Positions 56,166-64,000 of a stretch of 64,000 bases of DNA are shown piece after piece; position 1 is the stretch's first letter, and the number at the start of each line of letters is the position of its first letter. The stretch comes from Palsa-89 sp963824345 (GTDB lineage Bacteria > Acidobacteriota > Terriglobia > Bryobacterales > Bryobacteraceae). The DNA lies in assembly GCA_963824345.1 (NCBI GenBank), contig CAWGOZ010000002.1:1-64000 (forward strand), read 5' to 3'. The position numbers were made by a program, and so were the translations under genes. The notes below the pieces were generated by a model, which had not been told where the DNA came from, made no database searches, and saw nothing but the letters and a program-made list of their open reading frames with translations.

Positions 56166-56933
56166 CTGATCGTCAACAGCCTGAACTTCCATTACGGGAA
56201 TTTCCAGGCTTTGCGGGGCGTTTCGATGCAAGTTTGCGCCAAGCGGGTGACCGCGCTTATCGGCCCGTCCGGATGCGGCAAGTCCACTTTTTTACGGACT
56301 CTGAACCGCATGCACGAAACCGTCCAGGATAGCCGGGTGGAAGGCGAGATCCTGATCGATTCGGAGAGCATTTTCCGGATGGACGTGTCCACGATCCGGC
56401 GCCGGGTGGGCCTGGTGTTTCAAAAATCCAGGCCTTTTTTCAAGTCGATTTTCGAAAACGTCGCTTTCGGGCTGCGGATCGACGGTTGCCGGAACCGCGC
56501 TGCTCTCAGCGACAGAGTAGAGCTGAGCTTGCGCCGGGCCGCGCTGTGGGATGAGGTGAAGGACAACCTGCATCGCTCCGCCCACGAGCTCTCCGGGGGC
56601 CAGATGCAGCGCCTGTGCATTGCGCGCTCCCTGGCCGTCAACCCCGAAGTGCTGCTGCTCGACGAGCCATGTGCGGGGCTCGATCCGAACGCTACGTCGA
56701 AGATTGAGGAACTGGTCCTGACGCTGAAGAAAAGTTGCACGGTCCTGATCGTGACCCACAACATGCAGCAGGCCCGGCGCATCGCCGACTACACGGGTTT
56801 CTTCCTGCCGGGACGGCTGGTGGAATTCGATACCACTGCCGTGATTTTCGAGCGCCCGGCCAATAAAGAGACGCAAGCGTACGTCCAGATGCCTTCCGGT
56901 ATTGCGAGCCACAGTGTAGGCATCGCCGGCTAA
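56166..56933 (+). CDS. PstB-like phosphate ABC transporter ATPase, divergent, start unclear
   Basis: PstB-like similarity begins at about 56166 (LIVNSLNFHYGNFQALRGV), but no ATG, GTG or TTG lies in frame upstream of TTG 56211. Either a rare start is used or the 5' end is frameshifted; an ATG at 56128 is in another frame that stops at 56167-56169. The ATPase motifs are intact: GPSGCGKST, HELSGGQMQRLCIARSLA, VLLLDEPCAGLDP and VTHNMQQA. It differs from classic PstB at KSRPFFKSIF (normally KPNPFPKSIY). No pstS, pstC, pstA or phoU is adjacent, so it is a solitary and possibly relict copy. Confidence 0.65.
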   Translation: MIVNSLNFHYGNFQALRGVSMQVCAKRVTALIGPSGCGKSTFLRTLNRMHETVQDSRVEGEILIDSESIFRMDVSTIRRRVGLVFQKSRPFFKSIFENVAFGLRIDGCRNRAALSDRVELSLRRAALWDEVKDNLHRSAHELSGGQMQRLCIARSLAVNPEVLLLDEPCAGLDPNATSKIEELVLTLKKSCTVLIVTHNMQQARRIADYTGFFLPGRLVEFDTTAVIFERPANKETQAYVQMPSGIASHSVGIAG

Positions 56934-56939
56934 TCGCGC

Positions 56940-59057
56940 TCAGGGCAAGGCGTCGCTCGCAACTTGTGGATGCTCTTTCTCGCCAGCGGCTGCGGTCGAT
57001 ACTGGCGCTGCTTTGCCATCGGGCGTGCGCGAATACTTCTTGAACCAGCTCATCATATAAAGCTGCGTGCGGATGAAATTGGACGGTTTCGAGCCGGTCC
57101 CGTGGTATTCACCCTCGAATTGCAGCAGCTTCACGGGCACGCCGCGAACCTTCAGCGCCGCGTAATATTCCTCGGTTTGCGGCATCGGGGTGCGTCGGTC
57201 CAGCACGCCGGTCATTAGAAGAGTTGGCGTGGTCACTTTGCCCACCGTCATCACGGACGAATGCGCGAGCCAATCGCTCGGATCTTCCCAGAACGGCTTC
57301 TGGAAGAAGCTGTAGGTGAACAGCGGAACGTCGGTGTTGCCGCTCATGCTCAGCCAGTCGATCACCGGGCAGCGCACGGCGGCCGCGGCGAAACGGTCGG
57401 TGTGGCCGATCACCCAGCTTGAAAGCACTCCGCCGCCGCTGCAGCCGGAGACGTACATGTGCGAGGTGTCGATGAAGCCTTTGGCCACCGTGGCATCCAC
57501 GCCGGCCATCAGATCGTCGTAATCGGGCCCCGGATAATTGTGGTCGATGCCGCCGGAGAAGGCCGTGCCATATCCAGTGCTGCCGCGCGGGTTGAGATAC
57601 AGAACCACGAAATCGTTGGCGGCGAAATTCTGAAACATGTAGTTGAAAGCCACGCTGTACATGGCAAACGGTCCGCCGTGGATTTCAAGAATCAGCGGAT
57701 ACTTTTTGGTGGCGTCGAAATCGGGCGGCTTCACCACCCAGCCCTGGACTTTCGCGTTGCCGCTGGAAGTGAAGTCGATCTCCTCGGTTTTCGCCAGGTG
57801 CTTGCCGGCCAGCAAGCCCGCGTTGACGCTGGTCAGTTTGGCGATTTCTCCGGACCGGCGCAGGTTGTAGCGCACCACGTCGGGCGGATTGTTCGGATCG
57901 GATTCAGTGCCCGCCGCCATCAGATCGCTGGAGGTGGAATCCATGGTCAGCACATGGGCGCCGGTGGTGACCGGCTTCACGCCGCCGCTGGCTATGGCGA
58001 CGAGTTGGACGTTACGGGAGCCGTGATCATCGGCATCGAAGTAAATGGACGCCGAATCGGGCGACCAGCGCAGATTCAGGGGGTCGCGGTCATAGTCGCC
58101 ACTGATTTTCCGCATCTCGCCGCCGGCCAACGGGATCACATACAAGTCCGCCACCGAGTGCGTGCGCTTCGATTCCGGGTAGCCGGTGAACGCTACCGTT
58201 TTGCCGTCGGGCGAAACAGCGGGACGGCTCCAGCTGCCCGGCTTGGCCACCAGTTCGCGAATGGCGCCCGTAGCAATGTCGGCCACCAGCAGCTCCGAGG
58301 TTTGATACTGCATATCCGCTTCGGTGCTGCGCGCCGCTTCGAAGACGATCGCTTTGCTATCCGGCGTCCAATCCAGCGGTACGGCCTCGCGCAATTCGCC
58401 GGCGCCGGCGATCCACTGGCCGGTGGTGATCCGCCGGGGCGCGCCGCCATCGGAGGAGACCACGAACAGATGCGTATGTCCGTCTTCAAGGAAGCCCACG
58501 CGATCCTGGCGGTAGTGCAGCGTTTCCACTACGCGCGGCAAGCCGGTCCACTTGGCGCCTTCCGGGGCGGCCGGCATGCTGATGGTCCAGCTTTCTTTGG
58601 CCGGCACGAACATGGTGAACGCGATGGACTTCCCGTCCGGCGCCCAGCGCGCGTCGGCCACTTTGTCGGTGGCGTGCGTGATTTGCGTGGCCGGTCCATC
58701 GGCATCGATCCAGCGAACGAAGATCTGCGGACCCCTCGGCTCTCCATCGGCGATATAGAGGATGCGTTTCCCGTCGGCCGACCAGCGGGGCTCCGAGCCT
58801 TTCGTCAGGAAGCGATGCTGGCTCCCATCCGAGTTCATAATCCACAGCGAGGAATCCCAGCGGTCCTCGATCTTGTTGGCCTGCTGGCGCGTGTAGACAA
58901 TGTGCGCGCCGTCGGGTGAAATCTGCGCATTGCTGACGCGCTCGAAGTCGAAGTAGTGATCGTTGGTCAAACGCGTTGCGGAAGGAGTCTCCTGAGAGAC
59001 GCCGGTGAAAGCCGCCAGTAACAGGAAGGCTGCCAGCGCGATAGCACGGGTTTGCAT
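56940..59057 (-). CDS. Exported S9-family prolyl oligopeptidase (DPP IV/acylaminoacyl-peptidase type)
   Basis: A 705-residue protein. ATG 59057 follows GAGGTG and begins a signal peptide (MQTRAIALAAFLLLAAFTGVS); the frame is open to 59138 without support. About residues 40-420 are a WD40/TolB-like propeller (ISPDGAHIVYTRQ, RWSADGKRILYIADG). The C-terminal alpha/beta-hydrolase domain has the Ser in SGCSGGG (about 539), Asp in GVLDRRTPMP (about 619) and His in GEYHGTG (about 651). Secreted S9 peptidases trim peptides in the periplasm and are common in this phylum. Confidence 0.85.
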   Translation of the reverse strand: MQTRAIALAAFLLLAAFTGVSQETPSATRLTNDHYFDFERVSNAQISPDGAHIVYTRQQANKIEDRWDSSLWIMNSDGSQHRFLTKGSEPRWSADGKRILYIADGEPRGPQIFVRWIDADGPATQITHATDKVADARWAPDGKSIAFTMFVPAKESWTISMPAAPEGAKWTGLPRVVETLHYRQDRVGFLEDGHTHLFVVSSDGGAPRRITTGQWIAGAGELREAVPLDWTPDSKAIVFEAARSTEADMQYQTSELLVADIATGAIRELVAKPGSWSRPAVSPDGKTVAFTGYPESKRTHSVADLYVIPLAGGEMRKISGDYDRDPLNLRWSPDSASIYFDADDHGSRNVQLVAIASGGVKPVTTGAHVLTMDSTSSDLMAAGTESDPNNPPDVVRYNLRRSGEIAKLTSVNAGLLAGKHLAKTEEIDFTSSGNAKVQGWVVKPPDFDATKKYPLILEIHGGPFAMYSVAFNYMFQNFAANDFVVLYLNPRGSTGYGTAFSGGIDHNYPGPDYDDLMAGVDATVAKGFIDTSHMYVSGCSGGGVLSSWVIGHTDRFAAAAVRCPVIDWLSMSGNTDVPLFTYSFFQKPFWEDPSDWLAHSSVMTVGKVTTPTLLMTGVLDRRTPMPQTEEYYAALKVRGVPVKLLQFEGEYHGTGSKPSNFIRTQLYMMSWFKKYSRTPDGKAAPVSTAAAGEKEHPQVASDALP

Positions 59058-59190
59058 GGGACACCTCGGTAGAGATTTTCGAGGCCAGTATAGCAACGAA
59101 TGGACATCGCGGCGGCCCTGGCCGATAAATTTGTACAATGGGCGTGACCCACTGTAAGTTGTCTGGAAAAACTAAACTCTGGAGGAATCT

Positions 59191-59442
59191 ATGAAGACGC
59201 TGTTGGCGGCCACGGCCGTTATTTCTTTTGTTGTTGGCTTTGCCATTGCCGCGCCGGTGCATGATTGGCACGACATAGAGGCCGTACGCCTGCATGTTCA
59301 CGAAGCCATTCATGAAGTACAAGAGGTCCGCGTCGACAACCACTATGACATGGCTGGTCATGGCGTGAAGGCTGAGAACCTTCTGAAAGACGCGGAACGT
59401 GAACTTCAACTGGGCATCGAAGCGGCGAGGAGAGCCAGATAA
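59191..59442 (+). CDS. Small exported His-rich helical protein
   Basis: An 83-residue protein with a strong ribosome site (GGAGGA) and a signal peptide (MKTLLAATAVISFVVGFAIA). The mature part is helical and rich in His, Glu and Arg (HDWHDIEAVRLHVHEAIHEV). The family is not recognised; metal binding is conceivable. Confidence 0.65.
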   Translation: MKTLLAATAVISFVVGFAIAAPVHDWHDIEAVRLHVHEAIHEVQEVRVDNHYDMAGHGVKAENLLKDAERELQLGIEAARRAR

Positions 59443-59758
59443 GACGGGCTAGCGCCGGTGTGTGCGACGCTAAATCGAATCCCTGAAAACACGCGGCTTC
59501 AGCGGTACACGCGGCTTTAGCCGCGTTTCGCTAAATCAGTAACACGAAGTCACCCGGGTCCTGCGTACTCGTGACCTGGCGGCTGGACGGACCGCTTCCT
59601 GTCACCAGGGTGACTGTTGCATTGGACCAACTGCTCGAGGCCGTGTAGACCGGACCGACGTTAGCCCGAGCGGCGCGAGCGCCCACGTGGCCTACTGCGT
59701 CGGAGCGGCTCGCGATTCTGGTCGAGAAATAGACAAAAACGCGGCTGAATGAAGCCGC
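59443..59758. repeat. Gene-poor stretch with REP-like palindromes
   Basis: REP-like copies lie at about 59490-59525 (CGCGGCTTCAGC then ACGCGGCTTTAGCCGCGT) and 59740-59759 (CGCGGCTGAATGAAGCCGCG, followed by TGTACC). They have the same stem and GTAC flank as the array at 55671. A minus-strand open frame across 59531-59767 has no support as a gene. Confidence 0.7.
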
Positions 59759-61873
59759 GTGTACCACTCGAGTGCATCGCGCAGGCCTGTTGCGTTAAAA
59801 TCCGGCTTGGCACTCCTTTACCGGTCCGCCAAGTCAGTTGCTGGTTTCGTTACCCGGAAGGTTCCGGCCTTACCCCTGCTGCTTTTTGCGCTCCTGCCGA
59901 TGGTGTGGGGAGATATTCCGCAGGCCGGCCCCGTTCCAGGGGATCCATCGGCGCTTAAAAACCTGACCCTCGAACAGCTCTCTGAAATCGAAGTCACCAC
60001 GCCCTCCAAGGAGCCGGTACGGGCGTTCCAGACCGCGGCGGCAATCTACGTCATCACCGGCGACGATATCCGGCGCGCGGGTGTCACCAGCATCCCGGAT
60101 GCCTTGCGGCTGGCCCCGGGCGTGGAGGTTGCGCAGATCGACGGCAGCACCTGGTCGGTCGGAATTCGCGGCTTCGGGACCGATCTGACGCGGTCCGTGC
60201 TGGTTCTCATCGACGGCCGCACAGTTTACACACCGCTCTTTGCCGGCACCAACTGGGACGTCCAAAACGTGATGCTGGATGACATCGACCGGATCGAAGT
60301 GATCCGCGGACCGGGCGGCACCATCTGGGGGCCGAACGCAGTGGATGGCGTCATCAACATCATTACCAAGAGCTCGAAAGAAACCCAGGGAGCGCTGGTA
60401 TCGGCCGGCGGAGGAAACGTAGAGCAGGGGTTCCTCAATGCCCGCTATGGCGGCGGCAACGGCCGGGACTTCAGCTATCGAATCTATACCATGGGGTCCA
60501 CGGTCGGATCCGAGTTTCACCCGGATGGAAAAAACTTTGACGACTGGCGCAACGTGCAGGGCGGCTTTCGCATGGACTGGCAGGAAGGCCGCGACGACTA
60601 CACTTTGCAAGGAGACATCTACTACGAGGTCGCCGGCAAGAGCGTTTCGGCCACCAGCTATGCGCCGCCCTATTCGCAGATCCTGGATGCCGACGCGCTG
60701 CTTTCTGGCGGGAACATACTGGGCCGCTGGAAAAGAATTTTCGACCAAGGCAACGATATCCAGTTGCAGCTTTACTACGATCGCACCGATCGGCTGACTC
60801 CGAATTACTCGGAAGTTCGCAACACCCTCGACATCGATTTCCTGCAGGAGCTGCGGTTACCCGGGCGGCAGGAACTTTCGTATGGCCTGGGCGCGCGGGT
60901 CGACCCGGTTGACGATCGCGTGATTGTCTCCGGCCTGCAATTCGTACCGTATCAGCGCACGGACTACCTGCTGACGGGTTTCATTCAGGATCAAATCGGG
61001 CTGGTGGACCGCCGTCTGTCGCTCATTGTCGGGACCAAACTGCTGCACACCAATTTCACCGCCCCGGTCGCGTTCGAACCCAGCGCGCGGGTGCTCTGGA
61101 CGCCCGACGATAAACAAACCGTCTGGGCCGCCTACACGCACGCCCTGCGCACGCCTTCCGATTCGGAGGAGAATTTCTACCTGTTGGGATACATCCAGAC
61201 CACGCCGAGTGGAATTCCGTTTTTCGCACGCTTCAATCCCAACACCAACTTTGCTCCCGAACAGCTCAACGGCTATGAACTCGGTTACCGGAGGCTGGTC
61301 GGCAAGACAGTCTACGTCGATCTGACGGGCTTTTATAACCACTATCACGATCTTTTCAGCGAGGACCTCGCCGGACAGACTTCCTTGGAAACAGGTCCGG
61401 ACGGACCGTATTATCTGCTTCCGGCGCAGTTTCGGAACGGGCTGCTCGGATACACCAAGGGAGTGGAAATCGCTCCGGAATGGAGGCCCAAGGATTTCTG
61501 GCGTCTGCGCGGATCGTATTCCTTTCTGCACATGGATATCGGCAAGGCGCCGCACTCCGGCGACATCGGAACGGCGCATTCCATCATCGGCTCCAGCCCG
61601 CAACACGAGGCCACGGTGGAATCCGCTTTGGACTTCGCGAAGCGCTTCCAATTGGATCTCACTTTTCGAGTCGTCAGCGCGCTGCCGGCACAATTGGTCC
61701 ACGCCTATTCCACCGGCGATGCACGATTCGGGTGGCGCCTGAGCCGGCAATTTGAATTGTCTCTGGTGGGGCGGAACTTATTCCAGCCCGCGCATTACGA
61801 AGATGGGGGCGATCCCTACGGTTTAGTCGGGATCCGGCGCAGCGTCTACGCAAAAATCACATGGAGCAAGTGA
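59759..61873 (+). CDS. TonB-dependent outer-membrane receptor
   Basis: A 704-residue receptor. GTG 59759 overlaps a REP palindrome and is suspicious. TTG 59810 is a candidate alternative, before the signal-like stretch VPALPLLLFALLPMVWG. The plug domain is clear (about residues 65-200: LEQLSEIEVTTPSKEPVRAF, VRGFGTD-type IRGFGTDLTRSVLVLIDGR, IDRIEVIRGPGG, NAVDGVINIITKSS). A beta-barrel follows, ending SVYAKITWSK. The LSEIEVTT start fits a TonB-box region. The substrate is unknown. The yfiR-like gene begins one base after its stop, so receptor, YfiR and kinase form one operon. Confidence 0.85.
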   Translation: MYHSSASRRPVALKSGLALLYRSAKSVAGFVTRKVPALPLLLFALLPMVWGDIPQAGPVPGDPSALKNLTLEQLSEIEVTTPSKEPVRAFQTAAAIYVITGDDIRRAGVTSIPDALRLAPGVEVAQIDGSTWSVGIRGFGTDLTRSVLVLIDGRTVYTPLFAGTNWDVQNVMLDDIDRIEVIRGPGGTIWGPNAVDGVINIITKSSKETQGALVSAGGGNVEQGFLNARYGGGNGRDFSYRIYTMGSTVGSEFHPDGKNFDDWRNVQGGFRMDWQEGRDDYTLQGDIYYEVAGKSVSATSYAPPYSQILDADALLSGGNILGRWKRIFDQGNDIQLQLYYDRTDRLTPNYSEVRNTLDIDFLQELRLPGRQELSYGLGARVDPVDDRVIVSGLQFVPYQRTDYLLTGFIQDQIGLVDRRLSLIVGTKLLHTNFTAPVAFEPSARVLWTPDDKQTVWAAYTHALRTPSDSEENFYLLGYIQTTPSGIPFFARFNPNTNFAPEQLNGYELGYRRLVGKTVYVDLTGFYNHYHDLFSEDLAGQTSLETGPDGPYYLLPAQFRNGLLGYTKGVEIAPEWRPKDFWRLRGSYSFLHMDIGKAPHSGDIGTAHSIIGSSPQHEATVESALDFAKRFQLDLTFRVVSALPAQLVHAYSTGDARFGWRLSRQFELSLVGRNLFQPAHYEDGGDPYGLVGIRRSVYAKITWSK

Positions 61874-61874
61874 T

Positions 61875-62450
61875 TTGCAACCGCCCCCCGCGCTCGACAG
61901 GCCAGGCCGAAAACCGCAACGGAATCGAATTCCGCTGATTGTCCTGCTGGGCTTGGCCCTGGCCCCCGCGCTGCTCTCTCAAGAGGGCACGGAATCGCTG
62001 GAGTATCAGGTGAAAGCCGCCTTCCTATTGAACTTCACAAAATTCATTGAGTGGCCGCCATCCGCATTCCGGCAGCCCGATTCGCCGGTTTCCATCTGCA
62101 TTCTCGGAGCCGACCCTTTTGGAAGCACGTTGGATCGGATGCTGTCGGGAGAGGCTGTGAACGGCCGAAAGGTGGTGGCCCAGAGGATCAAGACCATACC
62201 GCCGCCCAAAGCGTGCCAGGCGCTTTTTGTCGGAGGGCCTGAAAGAGATATTGGCAAAATTCTGCCTGCGCTGGGGCCGGGAGTTCTCACCGTGGGTGAA
62301 GGCCAAGGTTTCATCCGCGACGGCGGAATGATCGCCTTCGTCATCGAGAACCGGCGCGTGCGCTTCGAAATTAATCAAGCCAGCGCGGAAAATGCCGGCC
62401 TCAAGCTAAGTTCTAAACTGTTAAGCGTAGCTAAGGCGATCGACCAATGA
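61875..62450 (+). CDS. YfiR-family periplasmic regulator (DUF4154)
   Basis: A 191-residue protein with an N-terminal signal segment (IPLIVLLGLALAPALLSQ). The DUF4154/YfiR core is recognisable: EYQVKAAFLLNFTKFIEWP, VSICILGADPFG, ACQALFVGGPE, VLTVGEGQGFIRDGGMIAFVIEN and RVRFEINQASAENAGLKLSSKLLSVAK. In Pseudomonas, YfiR is a periplasmic inhibitor of the diguanylate cyclase YfiN. Here it probably controls the next gene, whose sensor domain looks like that of YfiN. TTG 61875 is the start used here, and the kinase starts 20 bases downstream. Confidence 0.85.
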   Translation: MQPPPALDRPGRKPQRNRIPLIVLLGLALAPALLSQEGTESLEYQVKAAFLLNFTKFIEWPPSAFRQPDSPVSICILGADPFGSTLDRMLSGEAVNGRKVVAQRIKTIPPPKACQALFVGGPERDIGKILPALGPGVLTVGEGQGFIRDGGMIAFVIENRRVRFEINQASAENAGLKLSSKLLSVAKAIDQ

Positions 62451-62469
62451 TGGACCAATAGGGATAGTG

Positions 62470-64000
62470 ATGCGAAGGTTCCATGACATTCCGATCAAAC
62501 AAAAGCTCACCGTCATCATCATGCTGAGTGTGGCGGCGGCGCTCCTGCTAGCCGGCGTCGGCGTGGTAATCTTCGACTCCATCGTTTTCCGCGCGGGCTT
62601 GAAACGCGATCTCTCCACCCTGGCCCAGATCACCGCCGAGAACAGCACGGCGGCATTAGCGTTCAACGATGCGCGATCGGCCACCGACACGCTCGCCGCG
62701 TTGCGTGCCAGGGCCCACCTGGTGTCAGCTTGCATTTACCGCCTGGATGGAACCGTGCTGGCCAGCTACCTGCGCCCGCGTGCAACTGCAAAGTGTCCAG
62801 CCGCCGGGGCGGGGGACGAAATTCGTTTCGCGAGCGGCGCTTTGCTGGTGTCGCGGGGTGTTTTCCTCACCGATCACCGCGTCGGAACCCTGGTCATACT
62901 TTACGATCTGGACGAGATCGCCCAACGCATCAGGCTCTACGGCGCCATGGTGGCCGGAGTCCTGTTGGCGTCCAGCTTGCTCGCCTTGGTGCTTTCAGCG
63001 CAGCTCGGCGTCATTATTACCGCCCCCATTTCGCAACTGCTGCGCGCCACCACGCTGGTGTCCGAGACCGGCGACTACAGCATCCGAGCGGACCAACGCT
63101 CCAACGACGAACTCGGCGTGCTGGTGGGCCGATTCAACGAAATGCTGGCCGGCATCCAATCGCGGGACGACAATTTAAACGAAGCGCTGGCGGATCGGGA
63201 AGAGGCTCTCCGGGACGCCGAGAAAGCCAGGGAGCGGCTGCGCTTTATGGCCGAATCGATGCCGCAGAAGATTTTTACGGCTCTGCCCGGCGGCGATACC
63301 GACTACCTCAACCGCCAATGGATGGACTTCACCGGCCTGCCCCTGGATCAGATCCGGAATTGGACGCAATTCATTCATCCGGACGACCTGGAGGGTAGTG
63401 TCCAGGCTTGGCGGCGGTCGCTCGATACCGGCGAGCCATTCCATTTCCAGCATCGTTTCCGCGCCGCCGATGGAGTGTATCGCTGGCACTTGAGTCGGGC
63501 GCTCGCCATGCGAAACGCGGAGGGGCGGATCTTGCTGTGGATCGGATCCTGCACCGACATTCATGAGCAGAAGGAGACCGAAGAGGAACTCCGCAGAGCC
63601 AACGACGATCTCCAACAGTTCGCTTATTCCGCCAGTCACGATCTGCAGGAGCCCATCCGCAACGTAGCGGTCTACAGCCAACTGGTGTCCAATCGCTACC
63701 GGGCCGTGCTGGACGCCGATGGCCAGCAGTTTCTTGGATTCTTAACCGAAGGCGGCCGCCGTTTGGCAAGGCTGGTGGACGATCTGCTGGCCTATACCCG
63801 GGCGGGCGCGGGCGAGATCGTTCCCACCACCGTGGATTCAGCCGCGGTCCTCGAGGACGTTCTCTCCAGCCTGGCGGAAGTAATTCGCGAAACTGATGCG
63901 AAGGTAACACGTGACCCGCTTCCGGAAGTGTGCATGGGAGCTACGCACCTTCAACAGTTACTTCAGAATCTCATCGGCAACGCTCTCAAATATCGAAACG
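62470..64000 (+). CDS. Membrane sensor histidine kinase (CHASE8-like, HAMP, PAS, HisKA), runs off the window
   Basis: From ATG 62470 the frame is open to the window end (510 codons). TM1 lies at about residues 13-35 and TM2 at about 157-182. The periplasmic part between them reads LAQITAENSTAALAFNDARS, typical of the CHASE8 sensor of YfiN-type proteins. HAMP (about 180-235) and PAS (about 265-375, YRWHLSRALAMRNAEG) follow. The HisKA phospho-acceptor is His390 in YSASHDLQEPIRNVAVYSQL, then the start of the HATPase N-box (LLQNLIGNALKY) at the edge. It replaces the diguanylate-cyclase output of YfiN with a kinase. The 3' end and any receiver domain are outside the window. Confidence 0.85.
   Translation, partial: MRRFHDIPIKQKLTVIIMLSVAAALLLAGVGVVIFDSIVFRAGLKRDLSTLAQITAENSTAALAFNDARSATDTLAALRARAHLVSACIYRLDGTVLASYLRPRATAKCPAAGAGDEIRFASGALLVSRGVFLTDHRVGTLVILYDLDEIAQRIRLYGAMVAGVLLASSLLALVLSAQLGVIITAPISQLLRATTLVSETGDYSIRADQRSNDELGVLVGRFNEMLAGIQSRDDNLNEALADREEALRDAEKARERLRFMAESMPQKIFTALPGGDTDYLNRQWMDFTGLPLDQIRNWTQFIHPDDLEGSVQAWRRSLDTGEPFHFQHRFRAADGVYRWHLSRALAMRNAEGRILLWIGSCTDIHEQKETEEELRRANDDLQQFAYSASHDLQEPIRNVAVYSQLVSNRYRAVLDADGQQFLGFLTEGGRRLARLVDDLLAYTRAGAGEIVPTTVDSAAVLEDVLSSLAEVIRETDAKVTRDPLPEVCMGATHLQQLLQNLIGNALKYRN

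Noticed and set aside
55666..56169. Open frames in several directions and a CRISPR-like array over the tandem repeats
   Set aside because: The frames are artefacts of a repeat without stops. The intervals are identical between units, so there are no unique spacers, and no cas genes are near.
57459..58919. 486-codon plus-strand frame inside the peptidase gene
   Set aside because: It is antisense to a well-supported S9 peptidase with signal peptide and catalytic triad.
59531..59767. 78-codon minus-strand frame between REP-like palindromes
   Set aside because: It begins inside a palindrome, has no ribosome site and no recognisable product. It could be a fragment of a secreted protein, but nothing supports that.
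60857..61750. Minus-strand frame of about 300 codons inside the TonB receptor
   Set aside because: It is the shadow of a clearly coding barrel and has no start context or recognisable motif.

Overview
The window is about 58-60 % GC and looks like a member of the Acidobacteriota, probably the Solibacter/Bryobacter group (Bryobacterales). The markers are a secreted LamG protein carrying the TIGR03437-type C-terminal domain that is expanded in Solibacter, an Oar-like TonB-dependent receptor fragment, a PEP-CTERM protein, paralogous PQQ-like beta-propellers, a tiny secreted cytochrome c, and REP-like palindromes. No rRNA or complete tRNA gene is visible. The taxonomic call is an inference from gene content.

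Layout. 1-1490: an IS3-family element whose left end almost coincides with the window edge; its right end is duplicated in tandem. 1500-14540: a plus-strand block holding a PhyH dioxygenase with two 'PDV' repeats, two paralogous TPR-sulfotransferases, a TPR-hydrolase gene broken by an in-frame TAG, then a tight run of fatty-acyl-AMP ligase, decayed P450, acyl carrier protein, intact P450 and a capsule-type sulfotransferase. 14540-18280: a minus-strand operon of GT2, GT4 and sulfotransferase. 18400-25000: secreted proteins (two PQQ-like propellers around a PEP-CTERM protein, and a TIM-barrel-like protein). 25000-42360: a glycan-assembly region with GT90, a methyltransferase, a 1451-residue four-module/GT2-GT2/GT9 protein, a second PhyH protein, several GT2 proteins, a GT2-plus-repeat-scaffold gene split by a one-base frameshift, and a truncated RTX-exporter-like domain joined to Sel1 repeats. 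42365-45935: a secreted GH71/GH99-like protein and a scar of gene fragments (GH19-like, amidohydrolase, MmgE/PrpD, Oar receptor). 45936-59440: mostly housekeeping and miscellaneous genes (TonB-like, PilZ, RhlE, a PIN-domain pair, Uup, NodB deacetylase, HEPN, cytochrome c, LamG/TIGR03437, PstB-like, S9 peptidase). 55680-59760 also holds a REP-like array and single copies. 59759-64000: TonB receptor, YfiR and a CHASE8-like/HAMP/PAS histidine kinase that runs off the window.

The best candidate for an undescribed system is the glycan/acyl region at 1.7-42 kb. It combines at least seven glycosyltransferase genes, four sulfotransferase-like proteins and two PhyH oxygenases with an acyl-activation/ACP/P450 cassette. 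Two non-catalytic modules recur across otherwise unrelated enzymes: a short 'FD..YL...PDV...HY..HG..E.R' repeat, and a beta-sandwich-like 'GWA...RPDV...GF' module. I infer a surface polysaccharide or glycolipid bearing an oxidised acyl group and possibly sulfate; the product itself cannot be read from sequence. Several genes here carry single-base frameshifts or a stop codon, so part of the pathway is either decaying or affected by sequence errors.
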